Program-made: the position numbers and the translations under genes | From: Desulfovibrio sp. JC010 | GTDB lineage: Bacteria; Desulfobacterota; Desulfovibrionia; Desulfovibrionales; Desulfovibrionaceae | NCBI RefSeq assembly: GCF_010470675.1 | Contig: NZ_VOIQ01000015.1 | Coordinates: forward strand, 52,772 to 116,771 | Reading direction: 5' to 3' | DNA length: 64,000 nucleotides | The notes under the pieces: model-generated | Told to the model about the DNA's origin: nothing | Database searches by the model: none | Seen by the model: the letters and a program-made list of their open reading frames with translations, nothing else | Part shown: in pieces, positions 16,686 to 25,500 of the stretch | Position numbering within the stretch: the first letter of the stretch is position 1 | Layout: each line of letters opens with the position of its first letter

Positions 16686-17654
16686 ATGGCAACTCTTGGA
16701 ATGAACGCACTTACTCTTGCTGACTGGGGCGGACGTCTCGATCCTAACGGTGATGTGGCTAAAGTCGCTGAAGTACTGACCCACAGCAACGAAATTCTTG
16801 ATGACGCCGCATGGGTGGAGGGCAACCTGCCCACCGGTCACCGCACCACCGTGCGTACCGACCTGCCCACCGTGAGCTGGCGTAAACTCAACTACGGAAT
16901 CAAGCCCAGTAAATCCCGCACCAAGCAGATTGACGATACCTGCGGCATGCTCGAATCCTATGCGGAAATGGACAAGGCCCTTTCCGATCTCAACGGTCAT
17001 TCCTCCAATTTCCGTACTTCCGAGGAACGCGCTTTCCTTGAAGCCATGAATAAGGAGTTCGCCGACACCTTTGTTTATGGCGATACCGCGCTGGAGCCTG
17101 AAAAATTCCTCGGCCTTGCGCCCCGCTTCAATTCACTTGAGCACAAGAACGTCGTTAACTTCGGCGGCTCCGGCAACAACTGCACTTCCATCTGGATTGT
17201 CTGTTGGTCCGATCAGACTGTACACTTCACCTTCCCCCGAGGCAGCGCAAACGGTCTCGCCCACAATGATCTCGGTGAAGTTACCCTCGAAGACGGCAAT
17301 GGCGGCAAGTATCAGGGACTGCGCACCCACTACAAGTGGACTCCCGGTCTCGTGGTCCGCGACTGGCGTTATGTGGTGCGTATCGCGTCCATCGATCCCA
17401 AGAACCTCGGTTCCAATTCCCTGCGCCATGCACTGATCGAAGGTCTGAACATGATCCCCAATACCAACATGGGCAGAACCGCTATCTATTGCAACCAGAC
17501 CGTTAAAACCCTGCTTGATATTGAAGCTTCCGACAAAAACAACGTCATGCTCAAGACCGAGAACTGGGAAGGCAAGCCCGTAACCACTTTCTGGGGCTGC
17601 CCGGTTCGTCGCGTGGATTCCATCCTGAACACTGAAGCTGCAATTACTGCGTAA
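16686..17654 (+). CDS. Major capsid protein (BPP-1-like podovirus)
   Basis: The 322-residue protein reads almost end to end like the major capsid protein of BPP-1-type podoviruses (HK97 fold). It has LADWGGRLDPNGDVAKVAEV, NEILDDAAWVEGNLPTGHRT, VRTDLPTVSWRKLNYGI, DKALSDLNGHSSNFR, FVYGDTALEPEKFLGLAPRF, and YCNQTVKTLL near the C-terminus. The length is normal with no frameshift or stop, so the gene appears intact. AAGGAG before the ATG gives good translation. It self-assembles into the icosahedral shell in the cytoplasm. The next gene encodes the cement protein. Confidence 0.87.
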   Translation: MATLGMNALTLADWGGRLDPNGDVAKVAEVLTHSNEILDDAAWVEGNLPTGHRTTVRTDLPTVSWRKLNYGIKPSKSRTKQIDDTCGMLESYAEMDKALSDLNGHSSNFRTSEERAFLEAMNKEFADTFVYGDTALEPEKFLGLAPRFNSLEHKNVVNFGGSGNNCTSIWIVCWSDQTVHFTFPRGSANGLAHNDLGEVTLEDGNGGKYQGLRTHYKWTPGLVVRDWRYVVRIASIDPKNLGSNSLRHALIEGLNMIPNTNMGRTAIYCNQTVKTLLDIEASDKNNVMLKTENWEGKPVTTFWGCPVRRVDSILNTEAAITA

Positions 17655-17679
17655 CCTTTAAATTAAAAGGATTAATAAT

Positions 17680-18072
17680 ATGTATCTCGATAAAGAACTT
17701 TGTTTTTGTGAGGAACAGGCCGTAACTGCCAGCGCGGTTTCCCAGAATGTAATCAATGCCGGTGAAGATTGCGGTTCCAGCGGTAAAGTGAAGCTGAAGG
17801 TGCTGGTGGATGGCGAGGATTTCTCCACCCTGACCAGTCTGCGTGTGGGCGTTCAGGCTTCCGAAACTGAAGACTTCGCGCTCTTTGATACCCTCTTCGA
17901 GTCCGGTTCCATTCCCGTGGCGGATCTCAAGCAGGGGTACAGCTTTCCGCTGCCTTCTCTGCCTGTGCAGCACAAGGGGTTCCTGAGGCTTTCTTTTACC
18001 GTGACCGGAAGCAACGCCACAGCCGGTAAAATCAGTGCTTATCTGGTCATGGACGATCAGACTAACGTGTAA
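17680..18072 (+). CDS. Capsid cement/decoration protein, Bbp16-like
   Basis: The 130-residue protein opens MYLDKELCFCEEQAVTASAV, the usual start of Bbp16-type capsid cement proteins, and continues as an all-beta domain (VKLKVLVDGEDFSTLTSLRV). In BPP-1-type phages it binds the outside of the shell and stabilises it. It follows the capsid gene by 25 nt and looks intact. Confidence 0.72.
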   Translation: MYLDKELCFCEEQAVTASAVSQNVINAGEDCGSSGKVKLKVLVDGEDFSTLTSLRVGVQASETEDFALFDTLFESGSIPVADLKQGYSFPLPSLPVQHKGFLRLSFTVTGSNATAGKISAYLVMDDQTNV

Positions 18073-18084
18073 GGTTGGTGGGTA

Positions 18085-18285
18085 GTGAAATACGTTTGTA
18101 AAAAAGATTGTTATGTGAAGAATCCGCAGGGCAGACTGCAGCTTTTCAAAGTCGGCATGAGCGTTGATTATGCTGCAGGAGCCGAAGTGGCAGAGCATTT
18201 TGAGCTTGCGGACGGTGAAAAGGGCAAGGCTGAAGCAAAGAAAAAAACTGTTCGCAGCAGGAAAAAGGAGGCTGAGGATAAGTAG
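18085..18285 (+). CDS. Small phage-module protein, unknown
   Basis: This 66-residue protein starts at GTG 12 nt after the cement gene. It has a small beta-rich N-terminal half (KYVCKKDCYVKNPQGRLQLF) with two Cys and a basic C-terminal tail (AEAKKKTVRSRKKEAEDK) that could contact DNA or another virion protein. No family recognised. It ends the first block of the virion module before a terminator at 18338. Confidence 0.55.
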   Translation: MKYVCKKDCYVKNPQGRLQLFKVGMSVDYAAGAEVAEHFELADGEKGKAEAKKKTVRSRKKEAEDK

Positions 18286-18337
18286 TTATTAATATTTAAC
18301 AGACCTACTTGATTGAAGATTTCATTCCTCTCCGGTT

Positions 18338-18373
18338 AACACCTCCGGTCCGTTTGGGCCGGGGGTGTTTTTG
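18338..18373 (+). terminator. Terminator closing the capsid block
   Basis: An imperfect GC-rich stem AACACCTCCGGTCC / GGGCCGGGGGTGTT around GTTT is followed by T5. Confidence 0.8.
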
Positions 18374-18454
18374 TCATAGTATTGTAACATCTTAAACGGA
18401 GTGACGGTTGAAAAGTGATTGCACTTAGTTTAGATATCATTCTCTGGAGGGGAG

Positions 18455-19819
18455 ATGATAAAAAAACTTTCAGTGGTGTTAATTCTTTTCGGTGCCTTTG
18501 TCGGAACTGCGACTTATCTGACAGAGCAATATATGGATTCTTCTTCTTTTGCTTCATATCATCACTACATACATATTTTTGCAGGGTGTCTGATCAGTGC
18601 TGTGGCCTGTTTGTGCTATTACCTGCTGGACAGAAACAGTAAAATCTATTCCGATTTTGAGTTCAATTCTATTTTGCTTAATTCAATATCTGAAATTTCT
18701 CCCATAGGTTTTGGTGTGGGAGAAGGTGGAAGGTGTCGCTATGCCAATGAAATATTATGTTGCATGACCGGATATGAGCAGGATGAGTTGCTTGGAATTG
18801 AGGTTGGCCGCCTGTGTCCTGACGAAGATGTATTGAAAGAAGTTGGGGAGTTCAGGGACAACTCGAAGCCCGGTGATGTCCGTTCATTGGAGACCAGACT
18901 GCTTTGTAAGGATGGCAGCGTTAAGTATATCCTGTTTAAGTTGATATTTCCGGAAAGCAGAAAATGGCGGGGCAAAAGTGTTTTTGCTGTGATGGACATA
19001 ACTGAACGGAAAAGAATGGAAGATGAGCTTGTAAGGTCTTTACAGGAACTGGAGCGCAGAAAGGATGCTTACAAAGAGGCTCATCGTCTGGAGCAGCAGG
19101 TTATTTTGGAAAAGAACAGTTTTCAGGCAAATATGTGCCACGAAATCCGTACTCCTTTGAACGGCATGCAGGGGATGTTACAGATCCTTCAGGAGAACCT
19201 TCAGCGGGAGGAAAATCTGGAAGTGGTGCAGCTCGCTCTCGGTTCGTGCCGGCGGCTTTCAAATTTATTGAATGATGTCCTGCATGTTTCCAGGCTTGAA
19301 GCCGGTAAGGATGTTGTCATGAACAACCCCTTTGATGTTTGTTCTGTTCTGGAAGAAGTGGGGGAGCTGTTCCGGCCTGCAGCAGAACAGAGCGGGTTGT
19401 CTTTTGATATTGAAATTGGGAAGAGTATACCCCATATTTTTATTGGCGATAACCGTAAACTTGTGCAAATTCTTAATAATCTTGCGGGGAATGCGGTTAA
19501 ATTTACCAGTAAGGGCGGAGTAAGGATCACCGCAGACTTTATCCCCCAGTCGCAAGGGCGCGGTCGGCTTTTATTTACAATAGCCGATACAGGAATCGGC
19601 ATATCTGATGATGATCTGGAGCGTATATTCAATTCATATTCGCAGGTTGACGGGAGTATTACCCGTAAATACGAAGGGGCCGGACTGGGGCTGACCATCG
19701 TAAAAAGGTTGATTCTGGCCATGGGGGGCGGGCTTGCCGTTGTTTCCGAACCTGATAAAGGGACCACGATGTATCTTTCTCTTGGGTTCAGGGTGCCCAG
19801 TCCGGGGATTGATTATTAG
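18455..19819 (+). CDS. Membrane PAS sensor histidine kinase
   Basis: The 454-residue protein has two membrane segments near the N-terminus (VVLILFGAFVGTATYL and IHIFAGCLISAVACLCYYLL), then a PAS domain (about 70-190; RYANEILCCMTGYEQDELLG, ending FAVMDITERKRMEDEL). A coiled coil leads to a HisKA box (MCHEIRTPLNGMQGML), an N box (QILNNLAGNAVKFTSKGG) and G boxes (ADTGIGISDDDLERIF, GAGLGLTIVKRL). It should autophosphorylate on the HisKA His. No response regulator is adjacent, so it is an orphan. It lies in the middle of the virion module in the same orientation, which is odd. Confidence 0.87.
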   Translation: MIKKLSVVLILFGAFVGTATYLTEQYMDSSSFASYHHYIHIFAGCLISAVACLCYYLLDRNSKIYSDFEFNSILLNSISEISPIGFGVGEGGRCRYANEILCCMTGYEQDELLGIEVGRLCPDEDVLKEVGEFRDNSKPGDVRSLETRLLCKDGSVKYILFKLIFPESRKWRGKSVFAVMDITERKRMEDELVRSLQELERRKDAYKEAHRLEQQVILEKNSFQANMCHEIRTPLNGMQGMLQILQENLQREENLEVVQLALGSCRRLSNLLNDVLHVSRLEAGKDVVMNNPFDVCSVLEEVGELFRPAAEQSGLSFDIEIGKSIPHIFIGDNRKLVQILNNLAGNAVKFTSKGGVRITADFIPQSQGRGRLLFTIADTGIGISDDDLERIFNSYSQVDGSITRKYEGAGLGLTIVKRLILAMGGGLAVVSEPDKGTTMYLSLGFRVPSPGIDY

Positions 19820-19865
19820 TTTTTATAGAATAGATTTAGACCGCAAACTGTGCTAGCTGTATATT

Positions 19866-22187
19866 ATGGTTAAAGTCATATGTAAAAATGCATCAGCAAA
19901 AGTTTTGCGAATCTGTTTATTTTTTTTGTTGGCTCTGCTTTTTACTTTGCCTGTCCGGGCGGCTGAGGTCCGGCATGTGCTGGTGCTTCATTCCTATCAT
20001 TCAGGCATGTCGTGGATCACCAATATTGAAAAAGGAATCCGCGATACTCTGCTGGTTCCGCCGTATAAAGATCTTGTCCTTCATATCGAGTATATGGATA
20101 CCAAACGGTATCATTCACCGGAGCACTACGCACGGATCAAGGGGCTTCTCAAAGCAAAATTTGAGAAAATCGACCTGTCTTTGGTTCTGTCTTCTGATAA
20201 TAATGCTTTTGATTTTTTATTGGAGAACCGGGATGACTTGTTTCCCGGTGCCCCGGTGGTTTTTTGCGGGGTAAATAATTTTTCCAACAGGCAGATCAGG
20301 GATGTCCGTAATTTTACAGGTGTGGCTGAAGTAATGTCTTCGCGGGATACCGTGGCTGAAATTTTACAGCAATTACCAGATACAAAAGAAATATATGTCA
20401 TCAATGACTACCTGAAAACAGGCCGTGCATGGGAGGCGACCCTGCGCAGGAATCTGGCTCCTTTTGCTGAAAATGTCCGCATAAAATATAACGAAAATTT
20501 AACCATTTCCCAATTGCGGGACAAAATACAATCCATGAAACCGGGCAGCGTGGTTCTGCTTGGGGTGTACTATTCAGACCGGGACGGAACATATGTGACT
20601 TATGAGAAGCTGGGTAGCATGTTGACCCAGAACAGTCCGGTTCCGGTTTATTGTCTTTTGCGTTTTAATCTTCGCGACGGTGTGATCGGCGGTAAAGTTG
20701 TCAGCGGTTATCATCAGGGTGTGATGATGAGTGAGGTGGCCCGCAAGGTACTTGCCGGTGAAAAAGCTGACGATATCCCGGTAGTAAAGGTCGGAGCCAA
20801 TGCGTTTATTTTTGATTGGCAGGCCCTTGATAAGTACGGCATTCCCGCTTCCAGTATTCCTGAAGAAAGTGTTGTATTAAATGAACCTTTTTCTTTTTAC
20901 GAAGAATATATTTATCTGGTCTGGAGCACAATTTTTGTTTTTGCGGCAATGGGCATATTGGTGGTTGTTCTGGTCAGAAATGTTGTGACTTTGCGTAAGG
21001 TGCGCAGTGATCTTGAGCACTCTGAGCTGAAGTACCGCTCCATATTTGATAATGCTCAGGAGGGAATTTATCAGACCAGCGTCGATGGTCGGGTGCTGGC
21101 CGTCAACGATGCCTTTGCGCACATGTTCGGGTATGATTCTCCAGAAGAAGTTCTTCAGGTTTTGGATAGTGTGAGCAAGAAGCTTTATTTGAACGAATCT
21201 GACCGGAATGTTCTGCTTACTGCAATGCAAAATGAAGGGACTCTTACAGGTTTTGAGGTGAAGATGAAACGCAAGGACGGCGAAGTAGTCTGGATTACCA
21301 TGAACGCCCGCAAAACCAAGGCTCAGGATGGAACGGTTATTTTTGAAGGGTCTGTGGTGGATATTACTCAGCGCAAGCGCAATGAACAGCGTATGATCCA
21401 GTCCGAAAAAATGATGTCGGTTGGCGGCCTTGCAGCCGGTATGGCCCATGAAATCAACAATCCTCTCGCTGCAATTGTGAGTTCTGTGCAGAACCTGCAA
21501 AGGCGGCTGAACCGTGATACTGCGCGGAATGTTAAAATCGCAGAAGAGTGCGGAGTACCCTATTCGGCTGTAATGGAATATATTGAACGCCGGGGCTGCG
21601 CGAAAATACTGAACGGGATGTATGAGGCGGGCATGCGCGCCGCAACTATCGTTCGCGGCATGCTCAGCTTCAGCCGGAAGAGTGATTCGGATTTTGAGCC
21701 GCGGAATCTGTGTTCGCTTATGGAGGGGGCCCTGAATCTGGTAATGAATGATTACGATTTTAGACGAAATTATGATTTCAGAAAGATCAGCATAGTTAAA
21801 GACTTCGGATCTGAAAGATTGCTGGTGGCTTGCGATGCAAACGAGATTCAGCAGGTGTTTTTAAATTTGTTGAAGAACGGTGCTGAAGCCATGGGCGATA
21901 AATCCTATTCTCCGGATGATAACCCCGGTTTTGTTCTTCGCTGCTACGAACTCGCTGATATGGCGGTCATGGAGATTGAGGACAATGGCCCCGGTATGGA
22001 TGAAGGTGTCCGTAACCGGATTATGGAACCCTTTTTCACCACCAAGAATGTAGGCAAAGGAACCGGACTGGGCCTTTCCATTTCATATTTTATTATTACT
22101 GATCGCCATAAAGGAATCATGGAAGTTGTTTCTGACCCCGGAAAAGGCACTCGTTTTGTCGTCAAGTTGCCTCTTTATAAGGAATAA
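19866..22187 (+). CDS. Sensor histidine kinase with periplasmic ABC_sub_bind domain and PAS domain
   Basis: The 773-residue protein has a signal peptide (1-32), a periplasmic ABC_sub_bind-type domain (about 35-320; RHVLVLHSYHSGMSWITNIE, VVFCGVNNFS, GGKVVSGYHQGVMMSEVARK), one membrane segment (TIFVFAAMGILVVVLV) and a PAS domain (KYRSIFDNAQEGIYQTSVDG). The HisKA box is GMAHEINNPLAAIVSS and the ATPase has DNGPGMDEGVRNR, FFTTK and GTGLGLSI. It likely senses a small periplasmic ligand. It is 46 nt after the other kinase; both may form one signalling unit inserted in the virion module. No receiver gene is near. Confidence 0.87.
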   Translation: MVKVICKNASAKVLRICLFFLLALLFTLPVRAAEVRHVLVLHSYHSGMSWITNIEKGIRDTLLVPPYKDLVLHIEYMDTKRYHSPEHYARIKGLLKAKFEKIDLSLVLSSDNNAFDFLLENRDDLFPGAPVVFCGVNNFSNRQIRDVRNFTGVAEVMSSRDTVAEILQQLPDTKEIYVINDYLKTGRAWEATLRRNLAPFAENVRIKYNENLTISQLRDKIQSMKPGSVVLLGVYYSDRDGTYVTYEKLGSMLTQNSPVPVYCLLRFNLRDGVIGGKVVSGYHQGVMMSEVARKVLAGEKADDIPVVKVGANAFIFDWQALDKYGIPASSIPEESVVLNEPFSFYEEYIYLVWSTIFVFAAMGILVVVLVRNVVTLRKVRSDLEHSELKYRSIFDNAQEGIYQTSVDGRVLAVNDAFAHMFGYDSPEEVLQVLDSVSKKLYLNESDRNVLLTAMQNEGTLTGFEVKMKRKDGEVVWITMNARKTKAQDGTVIFEGSVVDITQRKRNEQRMIQSEKMMSVGGLAAGMAHEINNPLAAIVSSVQNLQRRLNRDTARNVKIAEECGVPYSAVMEYIERRGCAKILNGMYEAGMRAATIVRGMLSFSRKSDSDFEPRNLCSLMEGALNLVMNDYDFRRNYDFRKISIVKDFGSERLLVACDANEIQQVFLNLLKNGAEAMGDKSYSPDDNPGFVLRCYELADMAVMEIEDNGPGMDEGVRNRIMEPFFTTKNVGKGTGLGLSISYFIITDRHKGIMEVVSDPGKGTRFVVKLPLYKE

Positions 22188-22207
22188 TTAATAGCTGTAT
22201 TTTCCAT

Positions 22208-22245
22208 AAAGGCGGACCTGAATCACCTGATTCAGGTCCGTCTTT
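22208..22245 (+). terminator. Conserved hairpin H2
   Basis: Arms AAAGGCGGACCTGAA / TTCAGGTCCGTCTTT (one G-U pair) with a loop nearly identical to H1 (TCACCTGA). It lies after the kinase gene and before the tail block. The tail is ATATTTAT. Confidence 0.7.
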
Positions 22246-22312
22246 ATATTTATCCTGATTATGGAATGGAGGGCGAAATTAATCGTATCTCCGAAACATA
22301 TCAGGAGAAATA

Positions 22313-22906
22313 ATGGCTGTTTCAGAAGTTAAAATCTGCAACCTCGCCCTGAGAAAGCTGGGTGCGAGACTCATTGAATCACTAAGTGACAGTTCGCAGG
22401 AAGCTGTAACCTGCAACCTTTTTTACGATCAGGTCCGTGATGCGGTGCTGCGTGAGCATCCATGGAACTTTGCGGCTGCGCGGACACGGCTGGCCCGTCT
22501 GGCTGATGATCCGGCATTCGGTTACAGGTGTCAGTACCAGCTTCCCGCTGATTGCCTGCATTTGCGCCAGTTGAACAGTGCGGATGATGAATTTGTTGTC
22601 GAAGGAGATAAGGTTCTGACTGACCGCGAAGGTGCTTCAGCTGTCTACACCATGAAAGTGACCAACCCGGTCCTTTTTGATCCTTCATTTGTGATGGCTT
22701 TTGCCGCCCGGCTGGCTGCGGAGATGGCTGATGATATCACCGGGTCCACCACCAAGGCCCGTGAAATGTGGACCCTGTACCTGAATGCCATGCAGTCGGC
22801 TCGGCTGGCTGATTCCGCAGAAGGGCGCGAGGATAGTATCCTCAATGATCCGTGGCTGGAAGCAAGAGGGATTCATGGTCTGGATTCCCCGGTCTGGAGG
22901 GCGTAG
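22313..22906 (+). CDS. Podovirus tail tube/adaptor protein A-like
   Basis: The 197-residue protein has the standard opening AVSEVKICNLALRKLGARLI and DQVRDAVLREHPWNFAAART typical of T7 gp11-type tail tubular protein A and its BPP-1-type relatives. These bind the portal and join head and tail. AGGAG supports the start. No portal gene is present in the window. It runs directly into the tail tube B-like gene. Confidence 0.72.
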   Translation: MAVSEVKICNLALRKLGARLIESLSDSSQEAVTCNLFYDQVRDAVLREHPWNFAAARTRLARLADDPAFGYRCQYQLPADCLHLRQLNSADDEFVVEGDKVLTDREGASAVYTMKVTNPVLFDPSFVMAFAARLAAEMADDITGSTTKAREMWTLYLNAMQSARLADSAEGREDSILNDPWLEARGIHGLDSPVWRA

Positions 22907-22908
22907 CT

Positions 22909-25005
22909 ATGTCCGTATCCATGATTATGACCAACTTCAGTGCCGGGGAGCTTTCCCCCCGGCTGGGCGGCAGGGTGGATCTTGCCAAATATGCCAACGG
23001 ATTGGCCGAGCTGGAAAATATGTTCACCCATCCCCACGGCGGGGCTTCGAGGCGGCCCGGATTTCGTTTTATCCGGGAGGTTCTGGGATGTAATCGACTG
23101 CCTGCCGCAAGTCTTGATTCAGCAATTGACTGGACTGTGGGCAGCGGCTGGTCCGTTGCTGCTGCAAAGGCCGCTTGCGCCGGAAGCCAGACGGCACAAT
23201 CAGTTTTGAGTCGCGATTTGAAACTTGTTGCGGACCGTATTTATGAGATCAGCTTCAAGGTTAGCGGCTATCAGTCCGGGGCGGTCTGCGTCAGTGCCGG
23301 GAGCGGGAGCTTGAGTGAATTCGTATCCGCAGACGGCAGCTATGCTTTTCGGTCAAGGGCGGATGAAAACGGCCTGCTTTCGATTATTGCCGATGCGGAT
23401 TTTACCGGAGCTGTCGAAGCCGTGCAGGTTCGCGAAGCCAATCCGGCAGCGCGGTTGATCCCTTTTGAATTCTCTACAGAACAGGCTTATGTGCTGGAAT
23501 TTACCGACCGCAATATTCGTATCTTCAAGAATGGCGGAATTGTGGTCACCGAAGAAGGTGATCCGGTAGAAATTGAAAGTCCATATACAGAGTCGGACCT
23601 GCCGGGAATCCGCCACACCCAGTCTGCGGATGTGATGTATCTGGTTCATCCTGAAGTTCAGCCCTATAAACTTTCCCGCACATCCCACGTGGACTGGAAG
23701 ATGGAACTGGTGCCTTTCAGTTCACCGCCTGAGGAATGGACCAGCGAAAAAGGTTTTCCCTCCTGTGTGACCTTTTTTGAAGAACGGCTTTGCTTTGCGG
23801 CCAGCCCGACAAATCCCCAGACTGTCTGGATGAGCAAGGCCGGGTCTTATGAGGATTTCGGGATTTCTGATCCGGTGGTGGACGACGATGCCTGTACCTA
23901 CACCCTCTCCGCCGATCAGGTGAACGCCATCCGCTGGATGATCAGTGCCAAGAAACTGATCATGGGCACTTCCGGTGGTGAATGGTGGCTTTCCGGGGGC
24001 AGCAGTGCCGATGCGGTTACACCTAACGCGGTTATGGTCCGCCGTGAAACCACCCATGGTTCGGCGGCTATCCCGCCGGTAGTTGTGGGCGGGGTGATGA
24101 TTTTTCTGCAGCGTGAAGGTCGGACCATCCGTGAGCTTGCGTATTCTTTTGAGGCGGACGGTTACGTGGCCCCGGACCTGACCATTCTGGCCGAGCACCT
24201 GACCCGCGCTAATTCCATCACTGAATGGGCCTACCAGCAGTCCCCTGATTCCGTTGTCTGGATGGTCCGTGACGACGGGGCCATGCTCGGTCTCACTTAT
24301 CAGCGAGAACATGACGTTGTCGGATTCCACCGTCATTCTACGGATGGGAAATTCCGTTCCGTGTGCACCATTCCCGGCCCTACTCAGGAGGAGGTCTGGT
24401 CTGTGGTGGAGCGGGAGGTTGACGGCACACCCCGTAAATATGTGGAGCGCATGGAAAACCAGTTTACCGGTGAGAGCTCTGAATATGCCTTTTTTGTGGA
24501 TTCAGGGCTCAGCTATGATCAGGGCGAGAGCGACACTGTTTTTACCGGGCTTGAACATCTGGAAGGCAAGACTGTTTCGGTGCTGGCAGACGGTGCAGTG
24601 CGCCCGGATGTGCAGGTCAAGAACGGCAGTATTACGCTGGCTGCCCCGGCAAAAATAGTCCATGCCGGGCTTCCTTACGTATCAAACATGAAAACTCTAC
24701 GTATTGAGGGCGGGGCCATGTCCGGCGGCACAGCGCAAGGGCGCAAGAAACGCATTTCCCACGTGACTGTGCGTTTGTTCCAGTCCCTCGGCTTGCAGGT
24801 CGGTTATGACGGTGATCATCTGGAACGTGCCCCGTTTCGAACTTCGGCGGATAAAGCAGGCGGTCCTCCGGCTCTGTATAGCGGTGATTATGAGGTGAAA
24901 TTCAACCGGGGCTATGATCGCGACGGACAGGTTTATATTCGGCAGGATCAGCCGCTGCCTCTTTCTGTGTTGGCATTAATACCGGAAGTCTCGGTGTATT
25001 CATGA
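22909..25005 (+). CDS. Podovirus tail tube protein B-like (nozzle) with an inserted beta domain
   Basis: The protein (698 residues from ATG 22909, chosen for GGAGGG just upstream) opens with MTNFSAGELSPRLGGRVDLA and MFTHPHGGASRRPGFRFIRE, the hallmark of phage tail tubular/nozzle proteins. Between about residues 63 and 185 it carries an extra segment (AIDWTVGSGWSVAAAKAACA ... LVADRIYEISFKVSGYQSG) that looks like a carbohydrate-binding jelly-roll domain. The usual beta-propeller core follows (FFEERLCFAASPTNPQTVWM). It forms the distal tube for DNA ejection. No stops or frameshifts. It overlaps the next gene by 4 nt. Confidence 0.75.
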   Translation: MSVSMIMTNFSAGELSPRLGGRVDLAKYANGLAELENMFTHPHGGASRRPGFRFIREVLGCNRLPAASLDSAIDWTVGSGWSVAAAKAACAGSQTAQSVLSRDLKLVADRIYEISFKVSGYQSGAVCVSAGSGSLSEFVSADGSYAFRSRADENGLLSIIADADFTGAVEAVQVREANPAARLIPFEFSTEQAYVLEFTDRNIRIFKNGGIVVTEEGDPVEIESPYTESDLPGIRHTQSADVMYLVHPEVQPYKLSRTSHVDWKMELVPFSSPPEEWTSEKGFPSCVTFFEERLCFAASPTNPQTVWMSKAGSYEDFGISDPVVDDDACTYTLSADQVNAIRWMISAKKLIMGTSGGEWWLSGGSSADAVTPNAVMVRRETTHGSAAIPPVVVGGVMIFLQREGRTIRELAYSFEADGYVAPDLTILAEHLTRANSITEWAYQQSPDSVVWMVRDDGAMLGLTYQREHDVVGFHRHSTDGKFRSVCTIPGPTQEEVWSVVEREVDGTPRKYVERMENQFTGESSEYAFFVDSGLSYDQGESDTVFTGLEHLEGKTVSVLADGAVRPDVQVKNGSITLAAPAKIVHAGLPYVSNMKTLRIEGGAMSGGTAQGRKKRISHVTVRLFQSLGLQVGYDGDHLERAPFRTSADKAGGPPALYSGDYEVKFNRGYDRDGQVYIRQDQPLPLSVLALIPEVSVYS

Positions 25006-25499
25006 GCCGTTTAAACAGAAGTTCACTTCTCAAGCTTGGAATCCCCACTCTTGAAGATGTTGATCTGGTAGCCGCTAATATCCGTGAATCAGACCGTCAT
25101 GATCTTGAAGGGTTGCATCCCGGAAAGGCCATACGCGAGATAATCATGGGTGATGTGGAGTATTCACAGCTTGTTTACGGTCTATACAGCAATGATCGGA
25201 TGCAGTGTGTTTTCGGGGTCATTCCCGTTGCGCCCGGAGTCGGCACCCCGTGGGTGGTCGGTACTGCGGAAGTGGATGAAGCACCGCTCCTCTTTGCCCG
25301 TTCTTCACGAAGATTGCTGGATATGCTGCAGCGCAACTTTCCGGTGTTGGATACATGGGTTTGCGCAGAGAACAGCAAAAGTGTGCTCTGGCATAAGTGG
25401 TGCGGTTTTGAATTTGAACAGGAAAAAGTCCGGCTGGGCAGGGATGAATATTACCGTGCTCTGCGCCGGGCAGATACAAATATGATGGAGGTTGGTTAG
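25002..25499 (+). CDS. Phage internal protein, T7 gp13-like (GNAT fold)
   Basis: The 165-residue protein resembles the gp13-type small proteins found between tail tube and internal core genes of T7-like phages. It has VAANIRESDRHDLEGLHPGK, VYGLYSNDRMQCVFGVIPV, a GTPWVVGTAEVDEAPL stretch and WHKWCGFEFEQEKVRLGRDE, a layout close to an acetyltransferase (GNAT) fold. In T7, gp13 is needed for normal virion maturation. Start and stop overlap neighbours tightly, so it is part of the tail operon. Confidence 0.65.
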   Translation: MSRLNRSSLLKLGIPTLEDVDLVAANIRESDRHDLEGLHPGKAIREIIMGDVEYSQLVYGLYSNDRMQCVFGVIPVAPGVGTPWVVGTAEVDEAPLLFARSSRRLLDMLQRNFPVLDTWVCAENSKSVLWHKWCGFEFEQEKVRLGRDEYYRALRRADTNMMEVG

Positions 25500-25500
25500 T

